A DNA stretch of 41,562 bases from Frisingicoccus sp009929615 (GCA_028692275.1 JAQUXR010000023.1:1-41562), one strand, 5' to 3'. Positions 1-9,210 are shown, counted from the first letter of the stretch. Notes: generated by a model from the sequence alone, not told the origin. Numbers and translations are program-made.

Positions 1-123
1 AAGATTGTTCTTGAGTTCTTCGCCGTCGGTGATAAACGAACAGCATTGCTTTTCCATCCGGTCAAGGGTGGCGTAACAAATCAATACATTACGTGGTGGC
101 AATCCCACGAAAAAAATGATTGA
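1..123 (+). CDS. C-terminal end of an unidentified reading frame (partial)
   Basis: Frame 1 is open from the first base to a TGA at 121-123, giving 40 residues that end in ...TWWQSHEKND. The start lies outside the window. I recognise no family. It could be the tail of a real gene or a chance open frame; the only support is openness and the hairpin with a T-rich tail further downstream at 219-252. Confidence 0.25.
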   Translation, partial: KIVLEFFAVGDKRTALLFHPVKGGVTNQYITWWQSHEKND

Positions 124-151
124 CCCCTTTTAATTAACAGAGTTATATAAT
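120..151 (+). promoter_or_regulatory. Possible promoter of the c-di-GMP/phosphorelay locus
   Basis: TTGACC at 120-125 is followed after 17 bases by TTATAT (143-148). A perfect TATAAT overlaps it at 146-151 but with 20-base spacing. Transcription would start near 155 and give a leader of about 130 bases before the ATG at 287. It overlaps the stop of the upstream partial frame. Sequence match only. Confidence 0.35.
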
Positions 152-218
152 GAATAGTAGATATATATGTGGAAAAATGTAGAGTAGAGCGACAGATTGT
201 TGCATTATTTTGAATTGT

Positions 219-252
219 GACGCCTGTTATTAATTGTAATGGCGTCTGTTTT
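219..252 (+). terminator. Hairpin with T-run in front of the response-regulator gene
   Basis: GACGCC (219-224) pairs with GGCGTC (241-246), and ATTA with TAAT can extend the stem. TGTTTTTG follows. It may end transcription of the upstream partial frame, or act as an attenuator if the promoter at 120-151 is used. The ATG at 239 sits inside the hairpin, which argues against that start for the next gene. Confidence 0.4.
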
Positions 253-286
253 TGTGGTTTTATTAGAAACCAGGGGTGGGTGTTGG

Positions 287-1117
287 ATGAAAGAAAGACA
301 AGCGGTGTTGATTGTTGAAGACAATTGGGTAAACCGTGAAATACTAAAAAAAATACTCAAGGAAACCTATGAGGTTTTTGAAGCCGAGAATGGTGGAGTG
401 GCGTGGGAAATCCTTTCGGAAAAGCGGAGTGAAGTATCCGCTGTTTTACTGGATATTGTTATGCCGATTATGAATGGCTATGAACTGCTTGCAAAGATTC
501 AGGAAGCACATATGGAAGATATGCCGGTTATTGTTACAACAGGAGCCACAGATAGAGAGGCTGAACAGAAAGCACTGGAAGCCGGAGCCTGGGATTTTGT
601 TACAAAACCCTATAATGCAAGAGTTCTTTTGTCACGTCTGAGAAATGCCATTGCCCGGAGTGAAGTATCTGCTTATGAGAAGATACAGTACGTGTCTGAG
701 CATGATGAACTGACGGGGCTTTATAATCGTGGAAAGATGTTTGCAGAAACCCGGAAGATGATTGATAAACATCCGGATATGCGATTTGTATTTATACGGT
801 TGGATATCGACCATTTTGCATTGTTTAATACCTCTTTTGGGGAAAAAGAGGGTGATAAGCTGTTGAAATATCTGGCACAGTGCATTGAGGAAGAGACATC
901 AGGACAACCACTGTGCACCTATGGACGAATGAACGCAGATGTTTTTTGTGTCTGTAGCTGCATAGGAGCGGATAAGGAGGCGCTGGAGCGGCAGATTAAC
1001 CGTATTCAGGATAAGCTTGCTGCTTTCAGACGAGATTATCGTTTGGAGATATCTGTGGGTGTCTGCATTATAGAGAATCCCTCATTAAGTATAGAGGATA
1101 GTTATTTTCGTGCGTAG
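287..1117 (+). CDS. Response regulator with degenerate GGDEF domain; N-terminal part of a split c-di-GMP protein
   Basis: 276 residues. A receiver domain fills residues 5-125, with phospho-acceptor Asp56 (LLDIVMP), a switch Thr in VTTGA and Lys107 in VTKPY. A GGDEF-type domain follows (HDELTGLYNR onward), but the GGDEF loop reads MNADVF at about 215-220, so it should not make c-di-GMP. The start at 287 is preferred over 239 because GGGGTGGG precedes it and 239 lies inside a hairpin. The frame stops at a TAG (1115-1117), yet the same frame stays open to the EAL gene that follows. The residues encoded after the stop (ending HLAFYDEATGKK) are the normal GGDEF-to-EAL linker. I read this as the first third of one REC-GGDEF-EAL-REC-GGDEF protein cut by a nonsense codon. 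Confidence 0.85.
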   Translation: MKERQAVLIVEDNWVNREILKKILKETYEVFEAENGGVAWEILSEKRSEVSAVLLDIVMPIMNGYELLAKIQEAHMEDMPVIVTTGATDREAEQKALEAGAWDFVTKPYNARVLLSRLRNAIARSEVSAYEKIQYVSEHDELTGLYNRGKMFAETRKMIDKHPDMRFVFIRLDIDHFALFNTSFGEKEGDKLLKYLAQCIEEETSGQPLCTYGRMNADVFCVCSCIGADKEALERQINRIQDKLAAFRRDYRLEISVGVCIIENPSLSIEDSYFRA

Positions 1118-1219
1118 ACAGCTTCCCAGAAGTGTAAGAATCAGATAGATACCCATCTTGCTTTTTATGATGAGGCGACGGGTAAGAAGATAGAAACAGA
1201 AATTACAATAACGAATGAA
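1115..1219 (+). other. In-frame amber codon and untranslated domain linker
   Basis: The frames of 287-1117 and 1220-3340 are the same. Between the TAG at 1115-1117 and the ATG at 1220 no other stop occurs, and the 34 intervening codons encode plausible GGDEF-EAL linker sequence. No Shine-Dalgarno sequence precedes ATG 1220. Without the TAG the gene would encode 1017 residues, with the amber at codon 277. Confidence 0.8.
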
Positions 1220-3340
1220 ATGCAGAAAGCGTTGGATGAGAAGCAGTTTGTTGTATATTTGCAGCCGAAATTCAGCCTGTCTACAGAACGGGCCTGCGGG
1301 GCGGAGGCATTAGTCCGCTGGATGCACCCGGTTAAGGGTTTGGTTTCACCAGGGGAATTCATTCCGGTATTTGAAAAGAATGGCTTTATATCGAAGCTGG
1401 ATTATTATGTATGGGAGCAGACCTGCCATATGCTGCAGGGATGGATGGAAGCAGGACGAACGCCATATCCTGTATCTGTGAATATTTCCCGAATCAGTTT
1501 GTATAATCCACAGTTGGTGGATTTGATGAAAGAACTTGTGGAAAAATATAATATTCCGCCGGTACTGCTGCAGCTGGAGGTTACGGAAAGTGCCTACATG
1601 TCCAATCCTGAGCTGATGGAGGAAACCATAAAGCAATTACATGATGCTGGTTTTACCATTTTGATGGATGATTTTGGAAGTGGCTATTCCTCTTTGAATA
1701 CATTGAAACGTATTCAGGTAGATGTGTTAAAGGTTGATATGAAGTTCCTTCCGGTTAAAGATGAGACCGAGCGGGGTGAGATTATCCTGGCAAGTGTCAT
1801 TAAGATGGCAAACTGGCTGGGAATGAGCGTTGTTGTAGAAGGCGTTGAAACAAGACAGCAAAGAGACTTTCTCGAAGGTGCCGGCTGTGACTGTGTTCAG
1901 GGTTACTATTATGCCAGACCGGTTCCCCAGGCTGAATACGAAGAAAAATATCTTAATGCAGCAGTTACTGAGAATATGGCGAGTATCCAGGAAGATCCGT
2001 CAAAAGACATCGGACCGCAGCATAATATGACCATACTTGTCATTGATGATTCAGAAACAGATCTCACGCTTTTGAAAGAGAATTTCAAAGATTTATATCA
2101 TATGCATATGTGCGAAAGTGGCGAAGAGGGCCTTGCTTATCTTAAGAGAAATCGCGGTAAGGTCCGGCTGATTCTTGTAGATAATGTAATGCCGGGGATG
2201 AGTGGCCTGGAATTTTTAAGATACTGTCAGCAGGATAGTACATTAAGTGTCATTCCAAAGATTATGATTACGGCAAATGATACCGTGGCAGATCAGGTTG
2301 AAGCATTTAAAGAGGGTGCTTATGACTATATTACAAAGCCGCTGGTTATGGAGGTTGTTGCAGCAAGAATTAATCATGTAATGGCAATTAGCTGTCATAC
2401 CTCTATATTTGATACAGGAGGAGCTGAATACAACAAGAAAGCGAATTTAGACGTAGAGACCCAGCTCTTTAATAAGATGGCCTTTCGGGAGTTTGGTACA
2501 CGGGTTATTGATTCTTTTCCGGATGACATGGAAGCTCTTATGGTATTGGACATTGATAACTTTAAGCAGATTAACGACCGGTATGGTCATTTGGCCGGGG
2601 ATACGGTTATCCGGTGCGTTGCAGATGAACTTCTCAGTGCTTTCAGAAACACGGATATTGTCGGACGTTTTGGAGGGGATGAATTTGTCGTATTAATGAC
2701 AAGGATTCCAAATATGGAGATAGCTAAACGTAAGGCGGCAGAGCTTGTTAAGAACGTTCTGCTTACCTGCACGAAACAGTTAAATATCAATGCAAGTATT
2801 AGTATTGGCCTGGCCTTTTCTGAAGAGGGTGATACGATGGATACCTTGTTTGCCAGAGCGGACCAGGCTCTTTATGAAGCGAAAAACAGTGGCAGAGCCA
2901 AAGTGGTTGTCTATGGTGAAGAAGTTCCGCCGATTAAGGATGATGATAAACCTATCGTTTTGGTCTGCGGCGAGGACCCCCAGCTGTATCCGACGATTGC
3001 ATTGGCCTATGGAACGAGTGCAGCATTCACAAGTATTTCAAGTTATGATGAACTGGTAAAGGCCTTTGAAAACTACGGGAATCGTATTCGTGTTATATGC
3101 ATGGATACGGAGAAAAAAGTTATGAAGGACTCAGATAAGTTTTACCAATATATATTGGAACATGGCGGGGGTACGATAATACCAATTCTTGCCGTTTACA
3201 GAGAAGGTAGCATGGAGCAGTTGAGAGAGGCAATGGAACTTAACGTTTTTGACATTTTTACGTTGCCGCCTCAAATGGACGTTATCCAGCGCAGACTTTC
3301 CCGGGCAATTATGAGAGTCTGTGCCAATGAGGATGAATAG
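1220..3340 (+). CDS. EAL phosphodiesterase-receiver-GGDEF protein; C-terminal part of the split gene
   Basis: 706 residues if begun at this ATG, which lacks a visible ribosome site. The EAL domain (1-245) keeps the usual catalytic set: E29-A-L, NIS, LEVTES, MDDFGSGYSSL, LKVD, VVEGVE and VQGYY, so c-di-GMP hydrolysis is expected. A second receiver (about 268-395) has Asp321 in LVDNVMPG and a Lys in ITKP. A full GGDEF domain follows, with the intact motif at 485-489, so diguanylate cyclase activity is possible. The last 140 residues (from KPIVLVCGEDP) look like a receiver fold without the acidic and Lys residues. The next gene encodes an HPt protein, 28 bases downstream, and then comes a hybrid kinase. 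Opposing c-di-GMP activities in one protein under phosphorelay control is the likely role. Whether it is expressed depends on the amber codon upstream. Confidence 0.85.
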   Translation: MQKALDEKQFVVYLQPKFSLSTERACGAEALVRWMHPVKGLVSPGEFIPVFEKNGFISKLDYYVWEQTCHMLQGWMEAGRTPYPVSVNISRISLYNPQLVDLMKELVEKYNIPPVLLQLEVTESAYMSNPELMEETIKQLHDAGFTILMDDFGSGYSSLNTLKRIQVDVLKVDMKFLPVKDETERGEIILASVIKMANWLGMSVVVEGVETRQQRDFLEGAGCDCVQGYYYARPVPQAEYEEKYLNAAVTENMASIQEDPSKDIGPQHNMTILVIDDSETDLTLLKENFKDLYHMHMCESGEEGLAYLKRNRGKVRLILVDNVMPGMSGLEFLRYCQQDSTLSVIPKIMITANDTVADQVEAFKEGAYDYITKPLVMEVVAARINHVMAISCHTSIFDTGGAEYNKKANLDVETQLFNKMAFREFGTRVIDSFPDDMEALMVLDIDNFKQINDRYGHLAGDTVIRCVADELLSAFRNTDIVGRFGGDEFVVLMTRIPNMEIAKRKAAELVKNVLLTCTKQLNINASISIGLAFSEEGDTMDTLFARADQALYEAKNSGRAKVVVYGEEVPPIKDDDKPIVLVCGEDPQLYPTIALAYGTSAAFTSISSYDELVKAFENYGNRIRVICMDTEKKVMKDSDKFYQYILEHGGGTIIPILAVYREGSMEQLREAMELNVFDIFTLPPQMDVIQRRLSRAIMRVCANEDE

Positions 3341-3368
3341 TAATCGAATATTTTAATGGAGGATAGTC

Positions 3369-3713
3369 ATGGACAGAGAAAAAGTATGTGCAGCAGGTGT
3401 TGATTATGATGAAGGTGTTCGGCGTTTTGCCGGAAAATCTCAAATTTATGAAAAATATTTACTTAAGCTTTTTGAGGGCCATTTGATGGAAGATTTGCAG
3501 CGTGAGCTGGAAGCGAAAGATTACGAAGGTGCCTTTCGGACCGCCCATGATTTGAAAGGAACCTCTGGAAATTTAAGTGTTAACATGTTTTATAATAAAG
3601 TGTGTGAATTGGTAGAGATATTGCGTGGCAATGTTGTTGATGGAGACCCTATGGCAGCATTTAATGAAGCCATGAGATTATATGAATTAGCAGAGCAGGC
3701 AGTGAGAGAGTAG
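3369..3713 (+). CDS. Histidine-containing phosphotransfer (HPt) protein
   Basis: 114 residues, a single HPt four-helix domain. The motif TAHDLKGTSGNL contains the presumed phospho-accepting His60. The start is set by GGAGG seven bases upstream of the ATG at 3369. It lies between the c-di-GMP gene and the hybrid kinase, with only eight bases before the latter, so the three look co-transcribed. In known phosphorelays such a protein moves phosphate from a hybrid kinase's receiver to another receiver; here the candidates are the kinase's Asp855 or Asp993 and the receivers of the c-di-GMP protein. Function by family and context. Confidence 0.9.
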   Translation: MDREKVCAAGVDYDEGVRRFAGKSQIYEKYLLKLFEGHLMEDLQRELEAKDYEGAFRTAHDLKGTSGNLSVNMFYNKVCELVEILRGNVVDGDPMAAFNEAMRLYELAEQAVRE

Positions 3714-3721
3714 GCTGGAAA

Positions 3722-6700
3722 ATGGCTAAAAAAACAAAAATAATAATATGCGTTTTGCTGATGTTTCTTATGATTGCAGGTATTTTTTCGCCTTCAAGTT
3801 TTGCTGAAGAGCCTAAAACCCTGCGCGTGGGTTACATGGATTATGATGGCTTTATTGAGAAACAGGCTGACGGGTCCTTTACAGGGTATGGTGCCGAATA
3901 TTTGTCGGAAATTGCAAATTATACGGGCTATCACTATGAGTATGTCTATGGAGAAGGTGCTGAACTTCTGGATATGCTGGAGAAAGGCGAGATAGACCTT
4001 TTCTGTGTTGCTCAGTATACAGAGGAGCGTGCACAGATATACGACTATTCGGATTATCCGATTGGTTATACTCAGGGACTTCTTTATACCCGGAAGGATA
4101 ATGACGCACTTTGCTATGAGGATTTTGATGCTTTTAATGATATGACAGTAGGGGTTATTGCAAGCAACGCAATGACAGCACTTTTTAACCAGTATGCACA
4201 GAGGAACGGTTTTGAGTGCAACATTAAGGAGTACCACACAGAAGCGGAGCTTTTGGAAGCTTTGAATGCTGGTGAGATTGACGCCATGTGCAGTGAGAGC
4301 CTGGCTAATCATACAGAACTCACACTTTTGGCAGAGTTTGGGGCTGATGCATATTACATTACTTCCTATAAAAACAGCCCATACATGGATGATATTAATT
4401 TCGCTCTTCAGGAGATTAAGGCGGATGTGGATTTTGAAGCGAATTTATATCATAAGTATTATGATAATAGTGCGGCAGAAACAACTTTACAGTTTACTAC
4501 TGCTGAGAAAAATTACATCGCACAGCAGGGCAGTCTGCGGATTGGTCTGCAGCCAAGCCGGGCACCTTTCTCTTCCTATGACGAAGCCTCAGGAACCTTT
4601 ACGGGTATCTGTATAGATGTTCTTGACAGTATAGCAGCGGAAAGTGGATTAACCTTTGAATATATACCGCTGCCATTAGGGGTTCCAACCGTTGAAGCGA
4701 TGGAAAGCGGAGATTTTGATATTATCTGCGGTGTTGAGCGGGACAATTTTAAAACAAATGAAACCTATGTGCCAACGACAGAGTTTTTGGAAAGTGCTAT
4801 CGTGCCGGTTGGACATACGGGTGTGAAAGTAGATATAACAAGCGATTTAACGGCAGCCGTTCCGGCTTCTTTTCAAGCCCTGCAAAATAGTATCAGTGCA
4901 GAATATCCGAATATAAATATGCTTTTCTATAAGACGAACCGGGAATGCCTGGATGCAGTTATGGCCGGAGATGCAGATATTTTTATTCAAAATACCCATA
5001 TACTGAGTCTGTTGCTGCAGGAGCCGGAATATGAAGAACTGGACATTCTGCCGGTGCAGATGATGACAGAGCATACGGCAATGGTTATGGAGAGGTCAGA
5101 GAATTCGGAACTATTATCCATTATAAATAAGTGTATTGACCGTATGGATGAGGCCACGATTAGCAGTAGTTTGATTGAACATACCTTTGCATCACCTTAT
5201 AAATATACAATGTCGGATTTTATATACAAATTCCGGGTGCAGATTATTATCATTACATGTCTGGTTTTATTCTGCTTTGGACTTTTAATCTGTGTTGTAG
5301 CAGTTCGCCGGCGAAGTGAGATGAAGCTTCAGAAGCAAAATGCATTGCTGGCAGATGCAGTGACTCAGGCCGAGCGGGCGAATATGGCAAAGAGCCAGTT
5401 CCTGTCCCGGATGAGCCATGAGATACGGACGCCGATGAATGCCATTATTGGTTTGACAGAGATAGCGAGGCAGCATGAAGATGATGAAAAAAAGATGGAT
5501 GATTATCTTGGGAAAATTTCCGTATCCTCAAAGGTTCTTTTAAATATTATTAATGATGTTTTGGATATGTCGGCCATTGAGAATAATAAACTAAAAATAG
5601 ACAATGCAGAATTTGATATCAAACAGGTACTCAGCGGAATCAGTACCATTTATTATCCACAGTGCCAGAGCAAAGGCGTTAAATTTGAAATGGCTACAGA
5701 TTTGGAAAATGAAATTTTCATGGGAGATTCATTAAGAGTTAATCAGATACTTTTGAACCTGGTATCAAATGCCTATAAATTTACGTCTGAGGGTGGCCGC
5801 ATCAGCATTTTTGTACGAGAGACAGCACGAAAAGACAAAACGGCTTTTATAAGATTTGAAGTTTCAGATACCGGATGCGGGATGACACCGGACATGAAAA
5901 ATCGTCTCTTTAAACCATTTGAGCAGGAAAGTGCCGGAACGGCGGGGAAACATGGCGGAAGCGGCCTTGGACTTTCTATTGCCAAGAATCTTGTGGATAT
6001 GATGCATGGTGCTATTAATGTAGAAAGTGAAAAGGATAAGGGGACAACATTTACGGTAGACCTTCCTTTTGAAATTGTCGAGGGAACTACAGAGGCTGCG
6101 GACGATGCATTGAAATCTGTCCGGGTTTTAACCGTGGATGATGACCAGGCAGCCAGAGAATATACAGAAATTGTTTTGAATCGTCTGGGAGTACAGTTTG
6201 ATTCAGCGGGTTCCGGGAGAGAGGCTCTGGAGATGCTTGATAAGGCAAGAGCAGAGGGCAAGCCTTATAATGTCTGCCTTATTGATTGGAAGATGCCAGA
6301 TATGGATGGTATCGAAGTTACAAGGCGTATCAGAGAAAAAGAACAGGAAAAACTGCTGATTATCATTGTTTCGGCCTACGATTTAAATGAGGTTCAGGAT
6401 GAGGCAAAGATAGCAGGAGCGGACCACTTCGTTTCCAAGCCATTGTTCCAGTCGACTTTATTTAATGTTCTGATGACTTTAACGCATGGAGAACTCAAAT
6501 CTGAAACAGCGTCACCGGATGCTTATGATTTTACCGGACATCGTGTTCTTTTGGCAGAAGACCAGGAACTGAATGCAGAGATTGCTATAGAACTTCTGGA
6601 TATGGTTAATATGGCAGCAGAGCATGCTGAAAATGGACAGAGAGCGGTTGAAATGTTTGAAGCAGCAGAGCCGGGATACTATGATGTTATATTGATGGAT

Positions 6701-6922
6701 GTACAGATGCCAGAGATGGATGGTTATGAGGCAACACGTGCTATTCGGGCACTGGAGCGGCCGGACGCAAAAGAGATTGCTATTTATGCGATGACCGCCA
6801 ATGCTTTTACAGATGATGTGTCAGCGGCTTTATCTACCGGTATGAATGGGCACATTGCAAAACCGATTGATACAAAGATTCTTTACGAAACACTTTACAA
6901 AACGATTAATCACATCGATTAG
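3722..6922 (+). CDS. Hybrid sensor histidine kinase with two periplasmic solute-binding domains
   Basis: 1066 residues. A signal peptide or anchor (1-28) leads to two family-3 solute-binding domains (about 33-250, starting LRVGYMDYDGF, and 270-490, starting LRIGLQPSRAP), as in BvgS/EvgS-type sensors. A transmembrane helix lies near 505-527. The dimerisation domain has His566 (MSHEIRTPMNAI). The ATPase domain shows N-box NLVSNAYKF, DTGCGMT and GLGLSIAKN. Two receivers follow with Asp855 (LIDWKMPDMDG) and Asp993 (LMDVQMPEMDG). The bound ligand is unknown; amino acids or similar small solutes are typical for these domains. It follows the HPt gene by eight bases and ends at a terminator, so it closes the operon. 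All catalytic motifs look intact. Confidence 0.92.
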   Translation: MAKKTKIIICVLLMFLMIAGIFSPSSFAEEPKTLRVGYMDYDGFIEKQADGSFTGYGAEYLSEIANYTGYHYEYVYGEGAELLDMLEKGEIDLFCVAQYTEERAQIYDYSDYPIGYTQGLLYTRKDNDALCYEDFDAFNDMTVGVIASNAMTALFNQYAQRNGFECNIKEYHTEAELLEALNAGEIDAMCSESLANHTELTLLAEFGADAYYITSYKNSPYMDDINFALQEIKADVDFEANLYHKYYDNSAAETTLQFTTAEKNYIAQQGSLRIGLQPSRAPFSSYDEASGTFTGICIDVLDSIAAESGLTFEYIPLPLGVPTVEAMESGDFDIICGVERDNFKTNETYVPTTEFLESAIVPVGHTGVKVDITSDLTAAVPASFQALQNSISAEYPNINMLFYKTNRECLDAVMAGDADIFIQNTHILSLLLQEPEYEELDILPVQMMTEHTAMVMERSENSELLSIINKCIDRMDEATISSSLIEHTFASPYKYTMSDFIYKFRVQIIIITCLVLFCFGLLICVVAVRRRSEMKLQKQNALLADAVTQAERANMAKSQFLSRMSHEIRTPMNAIIGLTEIARQHEDDEKKMDDYLGKISVSSKVLLNIINDVLDMSAIENNKLKIDNAEFDIKQVLSGISTIYYPQCQSKGVKFEMATDLENEIFMGDSLRVNQILLNLVSNAYKFTSEGGRISIFVRETARKDKTAFIRFEVSDTGCGMTPDMKNRLFKPFEQESAGTAGKHGGSGLGLSIAKNLVDMMHGAINVESEKDKGTTFTVDLPFEIVEGTTEAADDALKSVRVLTVDDDQAAREYTEIVLNRLGVQFDSAGSGREALEMLDKARAEGKPYNVCLIDWKMPDMDGIEVTRRIREKEQEKLLIIIVSAYDLNEVQDEAKIAGADHFVSKPLFQSTLFNVLMTLTHGELKSETASPDAYDFTGHRVLLAEDQELNAEIAIELLDMVNMAAEHAENGQRAVEMFEAAEPGYYDVILMDVQMPEMDGYEATRAIRALERPDAKEIAIYAMTANAFTDDVSAALSTGMNGHIAKPIDTKILYETLYKTINHID

Positions 6923-6934
6923 TCTGTTAATAAG

Positions 6935-6972
6935 AATGAAGGATGCCGATAAAAGGTGGCCTTCATTTTTAT
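6935..6972 (+). terminator. Rho-independent terminator after the kinase
   Basis: AATGAAGG (6935-6942) pairs perfectly with CCTTCATT (6960-6967), followed by a T-rich stretch. It ends the phosphorelay operon. Confidence 0.75.
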
Positions 6973-7035
6973 TTATATAGAATGAATGAAAATCCGTCTT
7001 GTGGTTCAAAATAGTTATAAACAAGGAGGCGGATT

Positions 7036-9102
7036 ATGAAAGATAAGATTTTTGGCGTTTTGCAGCGTGTAGGACGATCCTTTATGCTGCCAATCGCATT
7101 ACTTCCTGTAGCAGGTCTGCTACTGGGAATTGGTGGTTCATTTACAAATGAAACAATGCTCCAGACCTATGGATTATTCGGACTTATGGGACCGGGGACT
7201 TTCTTATATGCTGTCTTTACGGTTATGAAAGAAGCCGGGGATATTATATTTGCAAATCTTCCGATTTTGTTTGCCATGGGGGTTGCCATAGGTATGGCAC
7301 GAAGAGAAAAAGAAGTGGCGGCGCTAGCAGCAGCTGTTGCCTTTTTTATTATGCATGCATCAATTAGTGCCATGATAACGATTAACGGCGGCACTGAAAA
7401 CCTTCTCACAGGGGCATCGGCATCCGTCGTCGGAATTACTTCGCTTCAAATGGGTGTTTTTGGCGGTATAATTGTGGGACTGGGTGTGGCGGCCCTTCAT
7501 AATCGGTTTTATCGGATTGAGTTACCGCAGGTGCTGTCTTTCTTTGGCGGTACCCGGTTTGTGCCGATTATTTCTGCACTGGTATATACATTAGTAGGAA
7601 TTTCGATGTATTTTATCTGGCCGCCTATTCAGAATGGCATATACCATGTTGGAGATATCGTTCTAAATTCCGGATATTTTGGAACGTGGGTATATGGTGT
7701 TATGGAACGAGCACTTATCCCCTTTGGTCTCCATCATGTCTTTTATCTGCCTTTTTGGCAGACAGCAGTTGGTGGAACGATGGAAGTTGGCGGCCGCCTC
7801 ATCGAAGGCGCACAGAACATTTTCTTTGCCCAGTTGGCAGATCCGACTGTGGAACATTTTGCATCTTCGGCGACGCGTTTTATGTCCGGTAAATTCCCAT
7901 TGATGATATTTGGTCTTCCCGGTGCGGCATTGGCTATGTATAAAACGGCAAAACCAGAAAAGAGAAAAATTGTTCAGGGGCTTTTAGTTTCTGCGGCTCT
8001 GACGTCCATGCTGACAGGTATTACAGAGCCTTTGGAATTTACCTTTCTTTTTGTGGCTCCACTCCTCTATGCGATTCACTGTGTTTTTGCGGGCGCTGCC
8101 TATATGTTTATGCATATTTTTAATGTAGGCGTCGGTATGACTTTTTCAGGCGGTTTGATTGACCTCTTTCTCTTCGGTATTCTACAGGGCAATGGAAAAA
8201 CAAGCTGGATATGGGTAGTTGTTGTTGGTATTGTCTATTTCTTTGTTTACTATTTTTTGTTTTCCTTCCTTATAAAGAAATTGGATTTAAAAACGCCGGG
8301 ACGGGAAAATTCAGATGAAGTGCAGCTGTATCATCGAAGCGATGTGGAGAAGAAGCGGAAATCAGCAAAAAAGGAAACTGTCGAAAAAGAAGATAAAGGG
8401 GATGAAATTTCAGAAAAAATATGCAAAGGGTTAGGTGGAAAAGATAATATTTCGGATGTGGACTGCTGTGCAACAAGACTTCGATGTACAGTTCGCCAGC
8501 CGAACCGGGTAGATAAAAGTATTTTGAAAGAGACGGGAGCGTCCGGGGTCATTCAAAAAGGTGAAGGCGTTCAGGTGATTTACGGTCCCCAGGTGACGGT
8601 TATCAAGTCGAATCTGGAAGATTATCTCGAAAAAGATAGAGAGGTCATTTTCATTGCCAGCCCTTTTACGGGAAAAGCGGCGGATATAAGTGAAGCACCG
8701 GATGAAGGATTTTCCAGTGGTATGATTGGGGCAGGGGCATTTGTTGAGATAACAAAACCAGAGGTCGTAGCACCGGCCGATGGAAGGGTCAGCTTTGTTT
8801 TTGATACGAAGCATGCGATAGGTTTTCAGACCAATGAAGGGATTGCATTACTCATTCATGTGGGTATTGATACGGTTGCTTTAAATGGAAAAGGCTTTGA
8901 GGTTTTCGTAAAAGAAGGGGATTCGGTGAAAAAGGGGACACTTTTGATGAAAGTGGATTTAGAGTACCTTCGGGAAAATGCGCCATCCCTGGCTTCGCCG
9001 GTGGTTTGCACAGAACTGGATGGGGACAGCTATGTGCAGATTCGGACGTTGGGAAATATCAAAGCAGGGGATGTGTTGATGGAGATTCGTAAAAAGGGAT
9101 AG
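7036..9102 (+). CDS. PTS permease IICBA, glucose/maltose type
   Basis: 688 residues in the order IIC-IIB-IIA. The membrane IIC part (1-415) carries family motifs such as RSFMLPIALLPVAGLLLGIG and GITEPLEFTFLF. IIB (about 450-530) has the phosphocysteine Cys478 in CATRLR. IIA (about 545-688) has His593 and His608, the latter in IHVGIDTVALNG, matching the two active-site histidines of IIA-Glc. It takes up a hexose or glucoside from outside and phosphorylates it with phosphate from HPr. The substrate cannot be fixed from sequence; glucose, maltose and related sugars are the family's range. AAGGAGGCGG precedes the ATG. It stands alone between two terminators, with no sugar-specific regulator or antiterminator visible. 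Confidence 0.9.
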   Translation: MKDKIFGVLQRVGRSFMLPIALLPVAGLLLGIGGSFTNETMLQTYGLFGLMGPGTFLYAVFTVMKEAGDIIFANLPILFAMGVAIGMARREKEVAALAAAVAFFIMHASISAMITINGGTENLLTGASASVVGITSLQMGVFGGIIVGLGVAALHNRFYRIELPQVLSFFGGTRFVPIISALVYTLVGISMYFIWPPIQNGIYHVGDIVLNSGYFGTWVYGVMERALIPFGLHHVFYLPFWQTAVGGTMEVGGRLIEGAQNIFFAQLADPTVEHFASSATRFMSGKFPLMIFGLPGAALAMYKTAKPEKRKIVQGLLVSAALTSMLTGITEPLEFTFLFVAPLLYAIHCVFAGAAYMFMHIFNVGVGMTFSGGLIDLFLFGILQGNGKTSWIWVVVVGIVYFFVYYFLFSFLIKKLDLKTPGRENSDEVQLYHRSDVEKKRKSAKKETVEKEDKGDEISEKICKGLGGKDNISDVDCCATRLRCTVRQPNRVDKSILKETGASGVIQKGEGVQVIYGPQVTVIKSNLEDYLEKDREVIFIASPFTGKAADISEAPDEGFSSGMIGAGAFVEITKPEVVAPADGRVSFVFDTKHAIGFQTNEGIALLIHVGIDTVALNGKGFEVFVKEGDSVKKGTLLMKVDLEYLRENAPSLASPVVCTELDGDSYVQIRTLGNIKAGDVLMEIRKKG

Positions 9103-9112
9103 GAGCGGAACG

Positions 9113-9149
9113 TTTTAGGCCACAGGAGAAATTGCCTGGTGGCCTAAAA
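9113..9149 (+). terminator. Terminator after the PTS gene
   Basis: TTTTAGGCCACAGG (9113-9126) pairs with CCTGGTGGCCTAAAA (9135-9149) with one bulge. The stem is flanked by T and A runs, so it could act on both strands. Confidence 0.7.
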
Positions 9150-9174
9150 TTATGAGAAAAATTCGATTCAGAAC

Positions 9175-9203
9175 TTGACAAAGAAAAGGAATAATGATAA
9201 CAT
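9175..9203 (+). promoter_or_regulatory. Promoter of the leader and tRNA operon
   Basis: A consensus TTGACA (9175-9180), 17-base spacer and TAACAT (9198-9203) predict a start near 9210, right at the structured leader. The three tRNAs downstream have no other visible promoter. Confidence 0.65.
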
Positions 9204-9210
9204 ACTATCG

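Noticed and set aside
239..286. Earlier start for the response regulator
   Set aside because: The ATG lies inside a hairpin and the extra 16 residues precede the normal receiver beginning; ATG 287 has a G-rich site upstream.
125..286. c-di-GMP riboswitch before the c-di-GMP locus
   Set aside because: None of the conserved class I or II core sequences are visible in the leader.
3794..4312. Minus-strand open frame of 172 codons
   Set aside because: Antisense to the first solute-binding domain of the kinase; no start signal.
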